The notes under the pieces: generated by a model | Database searches by the model: none | Seen by the model: only the letters and a program-made list of their open reading frames with translations | What the model was told of the DNA's origin: nothing | In this document: one piece after another, positions 1 through 8,727 of the stretch | How positions within the stretch are numbered: position 1 is the stretch's first letter | How the letters are laid out: every line of letters starts with the position of its first letter | Source of the DNA: CAYILR01 sp964364175 | GTDB lineage: Bacteria > Bdellovibrionota > UBA1018 | Assembly: GCA_964364175.1 (NCBI GenBank) | Contig: CAYILR010000039.1 | Coordinates: 1-44,311, forward strand | Reading direction: 5' to 3' | Length of the DNA: 44,311 nucleotides | Position numbers and translations under genes: made by a program

Positions 1-1
1 T

Positions 2-70
2 ATTAGGAAAGGCAGAAAAGGCAACTTTGACGCTCATCCTCTCCGGGGCACAGAGGGAACCCTTCAATGA
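2..70 (+). CDS. Possible 3' end of an upstream gene (partial)
   Basis: An open frame entering from the window edge ends in a TGA at 68-70 that overlaps the ATG of the TolC-like gene in the pattern ATGA. The same overlap type joins many genes in this window, so this may be the tail of the preceding operon gene. In RND operons that gene would usually be a periplasmic membrane-fusion protein. Only about 22 residues are visible and they show no recognisable motif. A second open frame crosses the same stretch, so the call is tentative. Confidence 0.3.
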   Translation: MRKGRKGNFDAHPLRGTEGTLQ

Positions 71-1494
71 CAGATGCACTTCGGCGAAGTGTAACCATAG
101 GAAGTATCCTATTCATTCAGTTTCAAACGCTCTCCGCTTCAGCTTCTGCGATAGCACTCAGCGAGTACCTCAACCAAGTTAAAGAAAAGCATCTCGGTTT
201 TCAGGCCTCACAAACATCCAGCGAGGGAGCGCAACTCAGGGCTTCCGAGGGCGACTTGATTCTGTCTCCCGTTTTTTTCGTCAACGGGCAGATGAACCGG
301 GACAAAAAACTTAATTTCTTCTTACAAAACAATCAAACGGACCAAAACAACGCCACAGCAGGATTCAGCAAGCTGACTTCTTTCGGCACCCAGGCCAAAG
401 TCAGTTACGGTTACAATTACACTGAGTACTCAAAATTCAGTGATCCACGCAAAAAATTTCCAGCCTTCTATCAATTCCAAACCACTTTCGAACTTTCGCA
501 GTCGATCTGGCGCAATTTTTTCGGCTCAGAAACTCGAGCGCAGCGCAATCAGATTGAAGCTCAGGCGACAGCAAGCCATTATGTGGAAAAATACAAAACC
601 CGCCTGCTTCTCGCCGAGGCTGAGAGCACTTATTGGCGTCTGACATTCAGCAGACTCACTGTCCAGGTTCAAACAGAAGCTCTCGCTCGTGCAAAAAAAA
701 TGTATGATTGGAACACCGGGCGAGCCAAACTTCATTTGGCCGATTCTGCGGATGCTTTTCAATCCGAGGCTCTCCTCAAAATCAAAGCATTGGATTTGCA
801 AAACGCTCAGGACGAAGAGCGCGCTGCTTCACGGGCGTTTAACCTAGCACGAGGCTTCACCGAGGATCTGGTTTCAGAGGACCTGGAAATCGTGGACGCC
901 TCCGTCTTGAGTCAAGTTTCGATTCCCAATCGAGTCGAAAAACGGGAAGACATCCTCGCTGCCGAGGAACAGGAGCGAGCCACTTGGGCAGCTGCAGATC
1001 TTGCAAAGGAACGTACCCTCCCCTCTTTTGATGTTTTCGGATCGTATTCGTTGAATGGGCAAAAAACAGATCAGAATGATGCATTCAAAGGTTCCTTCAA
1101 AAACGAACAGCCGACACAAGCCGCAGGACTGAAATTTTCTGCGCCCCTGGATTTCTGGGGAACTAGCGACATCCGAAGCGGTTGGCAAAAAGAAAAAATC
1201 GCCGCTGAATTCAACTTGCAGAGGAAGCGACTGGAACAGGACAACGAGTGGACGGACCTCCAGCAAAAAATGGGTGAAGCCCGGAAGCGCCTCCAACTCT
1301 GCCTCGCGATCGAGCAGGTCCAAAACAGCAAATTGACTCACGAGCGCGATCGCTTCAAACGAGGCAGGAGCACCACGTTTCAGATTCTGCAATTTGAACA
1401 GGATTTCTCACAGGCGCAGTTACTCAGAATTCGGGCCCAATCGGACATTCTCCAAGTTCTGGCTCGGATGAAAACATTTCAGGTAAACCTATGA
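67..1494 (+). CDS. TolC-family outer membrane efflux protein
   Basis: This 475-residue protein has an N-terminal signal peptide (hydrophobic stretch ending in an Ala/Ser-rich segment near residues 22-30). It is followed by two long helical, Gln/Glu/Arg/Ala-rich repeats of the kind that form the periplasmic tunnel of outer-membrane factors. Length matches the TolC/OEP family (about 420-500). It would form the trimeric outer-membrane duct of a tripartite export system. Its stop overlaps the start of the RND pump by 4 bp (ATGA at 1491-1494), so the two are almost certainly co-translated partners. A GAGGGAA Shine-Dalgarno lies just upstream of the ATG. The substrate cannot be read from the sequence. 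A membrane-fusion partner is not in the window unless it is the truncated frame at the left edge. Confidence 0.88.
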   Translation: MTDALRRSVTIGSILFIQFQTLSASASAIALSEYLNQVKEKHLGFQASQTSSEGAQLRASEGDLILSPVFFVNGQMNRDKKLNFFLQNNQTDQNNATAGFSKLTSFGTQAKVSYGYNYTEYSKFSDPRKKFPAFYQFQTTFELSQSIWRNFFGSETRAQRNQIEAQATASHYVEKYKTRLLLAEAESTYWRLTFSRLTVQVQTEALARAKKMYDWNTGRAKLHLADSADAFQSEALLKIKALDLQNAQDEERAASRAFNLARGFTEDLVSEDLEIVDASVLSQVSIPNRVEKREDILAAEEQERATWAAADLAKERTLPSFDVFGSYSLNGQKTDQNDAFKGSFKNEQPTQAAGLKFSAPLDFWGTSDIRSGWQKEKIAAEFNLQRKRLEQDNEWTDLQQKMGEARKRLQLCLAIEQVQNSKLTHERDRFKRGRSTTFQILQFEQDFSQAQLLRIRAQSDILQVLARMKTFQVNL

Positions 1495-4400
1495 ATCTAG
1501 CCGATCTCTCGATCAAACGTCCGACCTTCATCACTTGCGTCGTCATCCTGATGTTGGCCGTGGGATACTCCTCTCTGAAAAAACTCGGAGTCGATCTTTT
1601 CCCCAACGTCACCTTCCCCGTGGTGACTGTAACGACCGCATATCCCGGGGCTGGACCAGCAGAAATTGAGACACTGGTTTCCAAGCCACTTGAAGACGAA
1701 GTCAGCACCCTCGCAGGGATCAAGCGCCTGAGCTCGATCAGTCAAGAAGGAATCAGCACGGTCATTGCAGAATTTGCTCTGGAAACTGATGTCAAATACG
1801 CTGAACAACAAATTCGAGATCGAGTTGGATCCAGCAAACGAAAACTCCCCATGGACATCAAAGAGCCGATCATTCGCAGAATTGATCCAGCGGATCAGCC
1901 CGTACTAACGCTGGCTCTTAAAACGAATGAAAAAATCGGCCCCGCCGAACTTTTTGATATTGCTGACGACATCATCCGCCCCAAGTTAGAGCAAGTCCCG
2001 CAAGTGGGATTGGTCGAAATCACGGGAGGAAGAAAACGCGAAATCCATGTTGCGCTCGACAGAACCAAACTTAAAGCATTCGAAATCTCAGGCAGTCAAA
2101 TCGTAAGCCGCCTGACTCACGCCGGAGAAAATATTCCTGCCGGGAAGGTCAATGAAGGTAAAGTAGAAACTGTTTTCAGAACCTTGGGGCAATTCACATC
2201 TCTGAAAGACATCCAAAGTACCATCGTCAGTTTCGTAGGAAACGAAAATCCTACTCGAGTCCAAGATGTCGCTCAAGTCGTTGACACTCTTGTCGACGAA
2301 ACCACAAAGACCTATATCAACGGCGGCCCCTCTTTGTTCATCAGCGTTTACAGGCAGTCAGGCGCAAATACGGTAGCTGTCGTCGATCTGCTCAAGAAGG
2401 CAATTGTAAAGCTCAACACAGGATTGGAAAAAACTCCCGGCAAACCTGAATTGGTTCCCGTTCGCGACACCAGCGTCTGGATTCGCAACAATATCGAAGA
2501 CGTCAAAGAATCGATTTTCATCGGGATCGCTCTGGCTGTCATCGTGGTGTTTCTGTTTTTGGGCAGCATTCGATCCACCATCATCACCGGCCTTGCTCTC
2601 CCCAACTCTTTGATCGGTGCATTCGTCCTGATGTCATGGGCGGGGTTCACGATCAACATCATGACCCTGTTGGCACTGAGCCTATCGGTGGGACTACTCA
2701 TTGATGACGCCATTGTCGTGCGGGAAAATATTTTCCGTCACATCGAAATGGGCAAAGACCCCGTCGACGCGGCCCGAACGGGCACAAAAGAAGTCACCCT
2801 GGCCGTGATCGCAACCACGATGACCGTCATCGCTGTTTTCGGTCCCGTGGGATTCCTCAAAGGAATGGTCGGCCAATTTTTCAAGGAGTTTGGTTTAACC
2901 ATCTGCTTCGCTATGATGATCAGCCTATTCGATGCACTGACCATCGCACCGATGCTTTCCGCATATTTCGCCGGGCCTCACCACTCGGACAAAAAAGGGA
3001 TTTCCTACTATTCCATCGGCTACGTACTGCGCGGCTTTGATCGTTTTCAAAACTGGCTTGAAAATCTTTACGAAGGGCTCCTTCGTTTTACGCTGCGACG
3101 CCCATTCATCGTGCTTGGAGCAAGTTTTCTGATTTTCTTGGGGAGCTGCGCGACTGTAGCGAAAGTCACTAAAACATTCATGCCCCCGCAGGATGCCGGA
3201 GAATTCGGGGTCAGCGTTGATCTTCCACCGGGCACCAGTTTGGAATCCATGAATGAGCTTGCAGTCAAAGTCGATCAAACGCTCCGAAAAAATCCTGAAG
3301 TAGAAATTGTCGCACTGACTGTAGGCAGCACTGACGGCGAATCCAACAAAGCCAATGCTTATGTAAAGCTGGTTCATTCAAAAAAACGTAAATTCAATAC
3401 GATTGAAATGAAGGAAAAAATTCGAGAACAGCTCAAAGATATTGCTTACGCCAACCCCAAGGTGACGGACTATGATGCGATCGGCGGTGGGCAGAGACCT
3501 TTCAACATCAACTTGATTGGAAACGATCAGGCAATGCTCGAAAAATACGCTTATCCACTTTTGGAGAAACTAAAATCATACCCTGGATTGAAAGATCCAG
3601 ACGTCAATACACGACCAGGAAAACCTGAATTCCAAGTGATCCCTGACAAGATCAAAATGGATCGTCTGGGAATTTCTCCAGCATTGATGGGCGGCGAACT
3701 ACGCACCTTGATTGAGGGCGTGCCTGCTGCAAAATTTAGACAAAATGGCCGTGAATACGACATTCGGATTCGCCTCAAGCCCGAGCAGAGAAATTTACGA
3801 TTGGGCTTCAACGAAACCTATGTCCCCAATATCAACGGCTCACTCGTTCGTTTGGCTGACGTTGCAAATCCAGTTCAAAGCTCCGGCCCCACAAAAATCA
3901 ACCGACAAGATCGTTCGCGCTACATTGCAATCGGAGCAGATATTACACCAGGTGCAGGCATGAGCCAGGTTCTCAGTGATTTGAAGGTCATGCTGGAAAA
4001 CGACCTCAAGCTCCCCCCAGAAATTCGATATGCATTCGTCGGACAAGCCGAGAATTTCCAAGAGCTGGGGGAAAATATGATGATGGCTATGCTCTTCGGC
4101 GTGCTTTTTATCTTCTTGGTGCTGGCGAGTTTGTACGAGTCTTTCATCACTCCATTCACGATCATGCTCGCATTGCCATTGGCGATGTGCGGATCCTTTG
4201 TGGCATTGTTTATTACTCACCAATCATTGAATATTTTCTCGATGATCGGTTGCATCATGCTGCTCGGAGTAGCAACGAAGAACTCCATCCTACTCGTCGA
4301 TGCAGCCAATCAGCTGATCCTCGCCGGACACGATCGCGCACAGGCTGTCATCCAGGCCGGAAAAATCAGGCTCCGCCCCATCTTGATGACCACCATGGCA

Positions 4401-4613
4401 CTCATCGCAGGGACCATCCCCGTCGCCCTGGGCTTGAACGAGGCCTCCAGGCAAAGAACCAGCATGGGGATCGCCATCATCGGCGGCTTGATCAGCTCGA
4501 CGCTACTGACCTTGATTGTCGTTCCAGCTGCATTTTCTTTCATCGATCGATTCAGAATTTGGAGCAAGAGCACGCTGCTCCGCTGGTTCGGTTCTGCAAA
4601 CGCGAAACACTAG
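1491..4613 (+). CDS. RND efflux transporter, inner membrane permease (HAE1/AcrB-like)
   Basis: The 1040 residues have the normal length and layout of an AcrB/MdtB-type proton-driven pump. There is an N-terminal cytoplasmic IKRP stretch and first membrane helix, a large periplasmic porter/docking domain, a block of helices around residues 340-540, a second periplasmic loop and a final helix block from about 870. TM4 carries the adjacent acidic pair in LLIDDAIVV, the proton-relay signature of the hydrophobe/amphiphile efflux branch; CusA-type metal signatures were not noticed. It works with the TolC-like protein encoded directly upstream. The stop at 4611-4613 is followed after 4 nt by a long hairpin element that may be its transcript end. 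Specific drug or lipid substrates cannot be inferred. Confidence 0.93.
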   Translation: MNLADLSIKRPTFITCVVILMLAVGYSSLKKLGVDLFPNVTFPVVTVTTAYPGAGPAEIETLVSKPLEDEVSTLAGIKRLSSISQEGISTVIAEFALETDVKYAEQQIRDRVGSSKRKLPMDIKEPIIRRIDPADQPVLTLALKTNEKIGPAELFDIADDIIRPKLEQVPQVGLVEITGGRKREIHVALDRTKLKAFEISGSQIVSRLTHAGENIPAGKVNEGKVETVFRTLGQFTSLKDIQSTIVSFVGNENPTRVQDVAQVVDTLVDETTKTYINGGPSLFISVYRQSGANTVAVVDLLKKAIVKLNTGLEKTPGKPELVPVRDTSVWIRNNIEDVKESIFIGIALAVIVVFLFLGSIRSTIITGLALPNSLIGAFVLMSWAGFTINIMTLLALSLSVGLLIDDAIVVRENIFRHIEMGKDPVDAARTGTKEVTLAVIATTMTVIAVFGPVGFLKGMVGQFFKEFGLTICFAMMISLFDALTIAPMLSAYFAGPHHSDKKGISYYSIGYVLRGFDRFQNWLENLYEGLLRFTLRRPFIVLGASFLIFLGSCATVAKVTKTFMPPQDAGEFGVSVDLPPGTSLESMNELAVKVDQTLRKNPEVEIVALTVGSTDGESNKANAYVKLVHSKKRKFNTIEMKEKIREQLKDIAYANPKVTDYDAIGGGQRPFNINLIGNDQAMLEKYAYPLLEKLKSYPGLKDPDVNTRPGKPEFQVIPDKIKMDRLGISPALMGGELRTLIEGVPAAKFRQNGREYDIRIRLKPEQRNLRLGFNETYVPNINGSLVRLADVANPVQSSGPTKINRQDRSRYIAIGADITPGAGMSQVLSDLKVMLENDLKLPPEIRYAFVGQAENFQELGENMMMAMLFGVLFIFLVLASLYESFITPFTIMLALPLAMCGSFVALFITHQSLNIFSMIGCIMLLGVATKNSILLVDAANQLILAGHDRAQAVIQAGKIRLRPILMTTMALIAGTIPVALGLNEASRQRTSMGIAIIGGLISSTLLTLIVVPAAFSFIDRFRIWSKSTLLRWFGSANAKH

Positions 4614-4617
4614 ACAG

Positions 4618-4775
4618 AACTCTCCTGATCTACAGTTGAGTCTCCTACGTAAGCTGCGGGTATCGGGGAACGCGCATCGTGCGCTTGTTCGCGCCCTTCG
4701 GGCTGCGCCATCCTGGCGCGAAGAATCCCCGAATACCGCACTTACTTCGGGCCTCAACTGCAGATCAGGAGAGTT
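4618..4775 (+). repeat. Long-hairpin element A (3' of the RND gene)
   Basis: A 158-bp imperfect palindrome starts 4 nt after the RND stop. The outer arms 4618-4640 and 4753-4775 are complementary at 22 of 23 positions. An inner stem pairs about 4650-4668 with 4726-4744 and has a one-base bulge. The apex holds three small hairpins: GCGCA-TCG-TGCGC, GCCC-TTC-GGGC and GCGCCA-TCC-TGGCGC. Bases 4690-4720 are identical to the core of element B on the opposite strand. No target-site duplication is evident. It could be a structured 3' UTR or terminator, a small RNA, or a REP/MITE-like palindromic repeat; the sequence does not decide. Confidence 0.85.
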
Positions 4776-4847
4776 AATTCTAGATTTCCTTTGCCTCAAT
4801 GATCAAAAAAAACAGAAGACACCTCAGCCGCCTGAAACCCCAAACTT

Positions 4848-5005
4848 AATTTTCCAGATTTACAGTTGGAAGCCGCAGCAAGTGCGGTATTCGGAGGTTC
4901 TCCGCGCCAGGATGGCGCAGCCCGAAGGGCGCGGACAACGACAGGAAGTCGGCCCTCCGATACCCGCAGCTTGCGAAGGCTTTCCAACTGTAAATCTGGA
5001 AAATT
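4848..5005 (-). repeat. Long-hairpin element B (3' of the metalloprotease gene)
   Basis: This is a second 158-bp palindrome, homologous to element A but in inverted orientation. Relative to the gene it follows (the minus-strand metalloprotease ending at 5017) it therefore has the same orientation as A. Its outer arms 4848-4871 and 4982-5005 are perfectly complementary over 24 bp. The inner stem, single-base bulge and apex hairpins correspond to those of A. Bases 4903-4933 match the A core exactly, whereas stem positions differ in pairs (see findings). The 72-nt spacer between the two elements (4776-4847) is AT-rich with an A-run and holds nothing recognised. Confidence 0.85.
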
Positions 5006-5016
5006 TTGTGAAGCAA

Positions 5017-5901
5017 TCAACTCGAGCTAGGTGTCGGCGTAGGGCTCTCTGAGGGTGTGCTGCTCGGCTCAGGGCTTGGGCTCGCCGTGCCTTTCATGTC
5101 CTGATAGAGGCAGTTGGCGCGGCCCATGTCGTTGTCGTTCAGTGAGCGGCGGGATTCACCCTTGCCGTCGGATGTGAATGGAATCACGGGGAACATGACT
5201 GCCTTGAGATAACTCTCAGGCATCTTCGGATCGCTGCAGACAGGGAAGCCTGTTTTCGTTTGCGTATTGCAACTGTGATCCAAACCCAGCAAATGGCCAA
5301 ATTCGTGTAAAAAGATGGACTGCAGATCTGGGATCTTGGTCCCTTCCACAAAAAAGTGCTGGTAGTTAATTTCCATAATTGCCATGTAGATATTATTCAT
5401 CGGCTTGGCTGGAACCGGGCAGTTGCTGGTCAATGCAATCACCTCTGCATTGGGGTAAGGCCACTGACCGTGTTTATAAATAACAACCTGTCCAGCATAC
5501 TGATTGCCTTGCAAAATTCCCTGCGAGCAAAGAGTGCCCGTAGCTGGTAACTTGGAGTCTACTGATCTCAAAGGATCTCCTGAATCCAAAACAGTCAGGG
5601 ACAAACTCTGACCATAGAAACTATTCCAAGTTTTAACAGCTGCCGAAATCTCCGCTACTTCAGTAGGCTCAAAATTATTCGTCTTCACCGCGATGGGGAC
5701 AGGCAACACCTTCCATCGGGCCAAAATGGTCCCCACCTGATCCGGCGGAAGCACACATTCTTTCACCAAAGCACTTTTTTTAACGGCTGGTTTCACAGCT
5801 TTTTTCTTCGCGCAGTTAGCAATCGGCAGACAAAGCAGCGCCAAGATCACCCCGAACGTGATCGTTTGACCATTCCCTCGAATAGGTCTCAACGCTTTCA
5901 A
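5017..5901 (-). CDS. Exported metzincin-type zinc metalloprotease, possible lipoprotein
   Basis: Of 294 residues, 1-30 form a signal peptide. It ends in IANC, which resembles a lipobox, although Asn at -1 is unusual, so lipid anchoring is uncertain. Residues around 205 carry HEFGHLLGLDH, the complete HExxHxxGxxH zinc site of metzincins (matrixin/M10-like). A Met-turn candidate (AVMFP) follows about 30 residues later. The last 25 residues are a Pro/Ser/Thr-rich tail (PSPEPSSTPSESPTPTP), like a flexible or glycosylated linker. The start is a TTG preceded by a G-rich Shine-Dalgarno; no ATG is available before the signal sequence. It would act in the periplasm or outside the cell; substrate unknown. 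It faces the RND gene convergently across the two hairpin elements. Confidence 0.8.
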   Translation of the reverse strand: MKALRPIRGNGQTITFGVILALLCLPIANCAKKKAVKPAVKKSALVKECVLPPDQVGTILARWKVLPVPIAVKTNNFEPTEVAEISAAVKTWNSFYGQSLSLTVLDSGDPLRSVDSKLPATGTLCSQGILQGNQYAGQVVIYKHGQWPYPNAEVIALTSNCPVPAKPMNNIYMAIMEINYQHFFVEGTKIPDLQSIFLHEFGHLLGLDHSCNTQTKTGFPVCSDPKMPESYLKAVMFPVIPFTSDGKGESRRSLNDNDMGRANCLYQDMKGTASPSPEPSSTPSESPTPTPSSS

Positions 5902-5995
5902 TTGAGTAATTCCCCCCGCCTCAAACTAGATTTTACCCAAACCACAAATTAACGCAATACGTCAAACATCTTTTTCTGCTATCCTGCAACTACCT

Positions 5996-6769
5996 ATGTC
6001 TACTAAGAAAGAAGCCCTCAAAACAGTCCTAGTTACCGGAGCTGGCAGCGGAATCGGATTTGAGACCGCCCGTCTGCTCCTAGAAAACCGGGAGTATCGC
6101 CTCATCTTGATCGGCAAAAACCGAGAGAAACTCGAGCAGGCAGCCAAGGATTTGGCAACTCCTGACCGATTGGGAATCGCAGCTTGCGATCTTGAAGATG
6201 CTTCTCAAATCCGAAAGACCATGGAGAAAATCACCTCTGGCCCACACCCGCTCTACGCCTTGATCAATAATGCGGGGATTTATCCTTTTGGTGGAATTTC
6301 CGACACCACAGAGAAGCAATGGGACGAAGCCATGGCGGTCAATCTCAAGGCTCCTTTTTTGCTCACTCAATGCGCTCTGGAGCAGCTCTCCAAATCCCCT
6401 TCGGGAGGGCGAATCGTGAATATTTCCTCCACTGCTGGTTTGCTTCCCAATCACTTTGCCCTGGCTTATTCAGTCTCCAAAGCAGCTCTGATTCACATGA
6501 CAAAAACCTTGGCCAAAGAGCTTGGCAAGCACAACATTACCGTCAACTGCATCTGTCCGGGGATTGTTCGCTCTCCGATGCACGAAGCCTATTCACGGAA
6601 CATGGCCGAACTCGAAGGCTTCTATGAGAAAAAGGCGCAGACTTTCCCCATTGGGCGAGTGGGCGAACCCAAGGATGTTGCGTCAGCCGTAAAATTTTTC
6701 CTTGATCCAAATTCAGGATGGATCACAGGCGATGTTCTAGTCGTGGATGGCGGCAGGTTGCTTCTTTAG
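5996..6769 (+). CDS. Short-chain dehydrogenase/reductase (SDR)
   Basis: This is a 257-residue classical SDR. It has the NAD(P)-binding TGAGSGIG motif at about residues 15-22, the NNAG motif near 90, the catalytic Ser in NISS and the YSVSK Tyr-Lys pair near 160, and the PG loop (ICPGIV). Length and order fit 3-oxoacyl-ACP reductase (FabG)-like enzymes, but many SDRs share these features, so the substrate is undetermined. No strong Shine-Dalgarno is visible. The intergenic 5902-5995 must hold the promoters for this gene and for the divergent metalloprotease. Its 3' end overlaps the convergent comEC gene by 33 bp. Confidence 0.88.
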   Translation: MSTKKEALKTVLVTGAGSGIGFETARLLLENREYRLILIGKNREKLEQAAKDLATPDRLGIAACDLEDASQIRKTMEKITSGPHPLYALINNAGIYPFGGISDTTEKQWDEAMAVNLKAPFLLTQCALEQLSKSPSGGRIVNISSTAGLLPNHFALAYSVSKAALIHMTKTLAKELGKHNITVNCICPGIVRSPMHEAYSRNMAELEGFYEKKAQTFPIGRVGEPKDVASAVKFFLDPNSGWITGDVLVVDGGRLLL

Positions 6770-8671
6770 CAAAGATAATTCTCCATCCAAATCCGTGCGC
6801 CGAATCGGAGCGCGATGCCGCAATATCCTCTCGAGAACTTCCTGACTGGGATGCCCATATCGATTCTTTGCTCCCACGGATATCCAGACTTCTTTTGGAT
6901 GAAGAGCAGCCAACCACTCCTCACTGCTTGAAGTTTTTGAACCGTGGTGACCTGCTTTTAAAATCACTTCCTCAACTTGGTTTTCACGAATCCGGTTTTT
7001 CACGACAGAAACCCACTGCCTCTCCTGTTTTTGATCTGCATCGCCTGAATTTATATAAAGACGATGTTGATCCAATGGCACCATCAGCAAACTCATTCTG
7101 GAGTTCGGACCCGAGTAAAATCCGGGTTCTATTGCGACGAAAGGAAAGCACCCTTCACTCCAGGCAGCTACACGAATACTCTGACTTCCAAGCATCTTCG
7201 CCCATTTTTCACCGCGTGGTGTTCGCCACTGCAAATCTGAGCTACCGACACATCGGATCGGCAATAAAATCGAAATTTTTTCCAACGCACCCGCATGGTC
7301 TTCATCTAAGTGAGTCAGAGCCACCCAATCCAGCTGGTTGATTCCGTGGCTCGCAAACCATCTCAACCATTTTTCATACGACAGAGCAAATCGGCTGCCC
7401 GTGTCGATCAATCCATTTTGATGATCTGCTCCACTCACCCATGCTGAGTCCCCCTGTCCCACATTCAGCTGAACAACCTGTGTTTTTCCATGAGAAAAAA
7501 CTGCAGAGAGTTTTACGCCAACCCAAACCACAATCAATAAAACACAAACCGCGCGCTTCCATCTCTCACGCGAAAACCAAATTGCTACCGCGCACGCTAC
7601 ACCCAACAAAACTTGCTCTTTGCTCAATAACCAAAAAGAGGGCAGCTCCATGCTCCAGCGAACAAAGAAACTCAGAAAAATCTCAAATGATTTTGACAGA
7701 AAATCAACCACGTCCCACTGACCAAAAACCGTACTCAACAATAAAACTGGATAAAATCCAAAACAAACCGCTCCCACTGTCAGCCAACTCACCCCAGGCG
7801 TACTCCATGCAATCCAACCTTCGTCCCACGCCTCCCAATACGCGACCAAAATCCATGAGCTGAGCCCTAGGCGAACGTGGTTTGTTTTTTTTCCGCTCGT
7901 CATCCCCAAAACTGCACCTAGAATCGCCGCAAAATACACCCATCTGCCCGGGGCCCATCGCGGAACAAAAAATGAAGCAATACATGCGTCCACACCCACA
8001 GCCAAAATCAGGGCAACACCCCGTCTCCATCGCCAACCCATTCGTCCAGCCAATCCATTCAAACTGAGCATAAGAGCAGGTCTCAGCATTCCTGGACGCA
8101 AACCAGAGAGAGCCCAAGCATAGGCACAAAGACCGAAACCACATACTCGGAACAACGAACGAAAATTTCTAGCCACCAGCGGATTTTTCACAAAGAAGCA
8201 AAATCCCCGCCCCAAAGCCACCCACACAGAAAAAAGAACCAAAAGGTGAATCCCAGTCGCATTGATCACATGAACGAATCCTAAAATCCGAAGAATCAAG
8301 AATGCAGGCGGGATGCCAGGGGATGAGTTTTCGACTATTTTTTCACCCAACAGCAGGCTTCGCAGAACACCTGTTGAATCCACTCCGGTCAATCGGTCCG
8401 AAATCCGGACTCGGTATCGATCCAGAACTCCCGGCCACCTGCTCTGACACTCCCTCCAAAACGCACGTATTTCACTGACAGAGACGCATTCTTGAACCGA
8501 AGGGACCTGAGCCTCTTCGGACCATTTAGCCAGGCGACACTGGGGTATGGCCTGGATTTTCAAGGGGTAAAAATTTTGACAGTACCCCTCCCAGCGCCCG
8601 ACATTCCCGTCGCAATAGGCTAATCCACTGATACAAAAAAGCACCGTACACAGGGTGAGTTTGAAAAACAT
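6737..8671 (-). CDS. comEC: ComEC/Rec2-family DNA internalization channel
   Basis: The protein (644 residues) has an N-terminal export or first membrane segment, and a central multi-helix competence domain with the GIH signature in VINATGIHLLVL. The C-terminal metallo-beta-lactamase-like domain (from about residue 400) carries GQGDSAWV, the metal-site motif HLDEDH, GHHGSKTSS and GAKNRYGHPS. ComEC moves single-stranded DNA across the inner membrane during natural transformation. The start is placed at 8671 because AGGAG lies 6 nt upstream; the frame extends 14 codons further without support. It is somewhat shorter than typical ComEC (about 700-800), mainly in the N-terminal DUF4131/OB region. 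The 3' end overlaps the SDR gene on the other strand. Confidence 0.88.
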   Translation of the reverse strand: MFFKLTLCTVLFCISGLAYCDGNVGRWEGYCQNFYPLKIQAIPQCRLAKWSEEAQVPSVQECVSVSEIRAFWRECQSRWPGVLDRYRVRISDRLTGVDSTGVLRSLLLGEKIVENSSPGIPPAFLILRILGFVHVINATGIHLLVLFSVWVALGRGFCFFVKNPLVARNFRSLFRVCGFGLCAYAWALSGLRPGMLRPALMLSLNGLAGRMGWRWRRGVALILAVGVDACIASFFVPRWAPGRWVYFAAILGAVLGMTSGKKTNHVRLGLSSWILVAYWEAWDEGWIAWSTPGVSWLTVGAVCFGFYPVLLLSTVFGQWDVVDFLSKSFEIFLSFFVRWSMELPSFWLLSKEQVLLGVACAVAIWFSRERWKRAVCVLLIVVWVGVKLSAVFSHGKTQVVQLNVGQGDSAWVSGADHQNGLIDTGSRFALSYEKWLRWFASHGINQLDWVALTHLDEDHAGALEKISILLPIRCVGSSDLQWRTPRGEKWAKMLGSQSIRVAAWSEGCFPFVAIEPGFYSGPNSRMSLLMVPLDQHRLYINSGDADQKQERQWVSVVKNRIRENQVEEVILKAGHHGSKTSSSEEWLAALHPKEVWISVGAKNRYGHPSQEVLERILRHRAPIRRTDLDGELSLLKKQPAAIHD

Positions 8672-8727
8672 CGTTTCTCCTCTTGAAACTTGATTTTGCA
8701 GCTTGAGTGCCAATTCGTTTTCCCTTT

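Noticed and set aside
3712..3963. Small open frames inside the RND, rib, suf and LPS genes on both strands
   Set aside because: They lie wholly inside well-supported genes in other frames and lack family motifs or ribosome-binding sites; treated as shadows.
1491..4613. Heavy-metal (CusA-type) assignment for the RND pump
   Set aside because: The TM4 acidic pattern and overall motifs fit the drug/lipid HAE1 branch; no Met-cluster metal signature was noticed.
4618..5005. Interpretation of the hairpins as an insertion sequence or classic MITE
   Set aside because: No transposase frame, no target-site duplication, and the arms of the two copies differ from each other; kept only as an alternative.
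4503..5052. Open frames across the hairpin region on both strands
   Set aside because: They arise from the palindromic GC-rich elements read in several frames; their translations are low-complexity Arg/Ala/Pro-rich mirror images with no gene-like features.
8672..8713. N-terminal extension of ComEC
   Set aside because: AGGAG is correctly spaced from the ATG at 8671, and the extra residues are not part of a signal or membrane segment.
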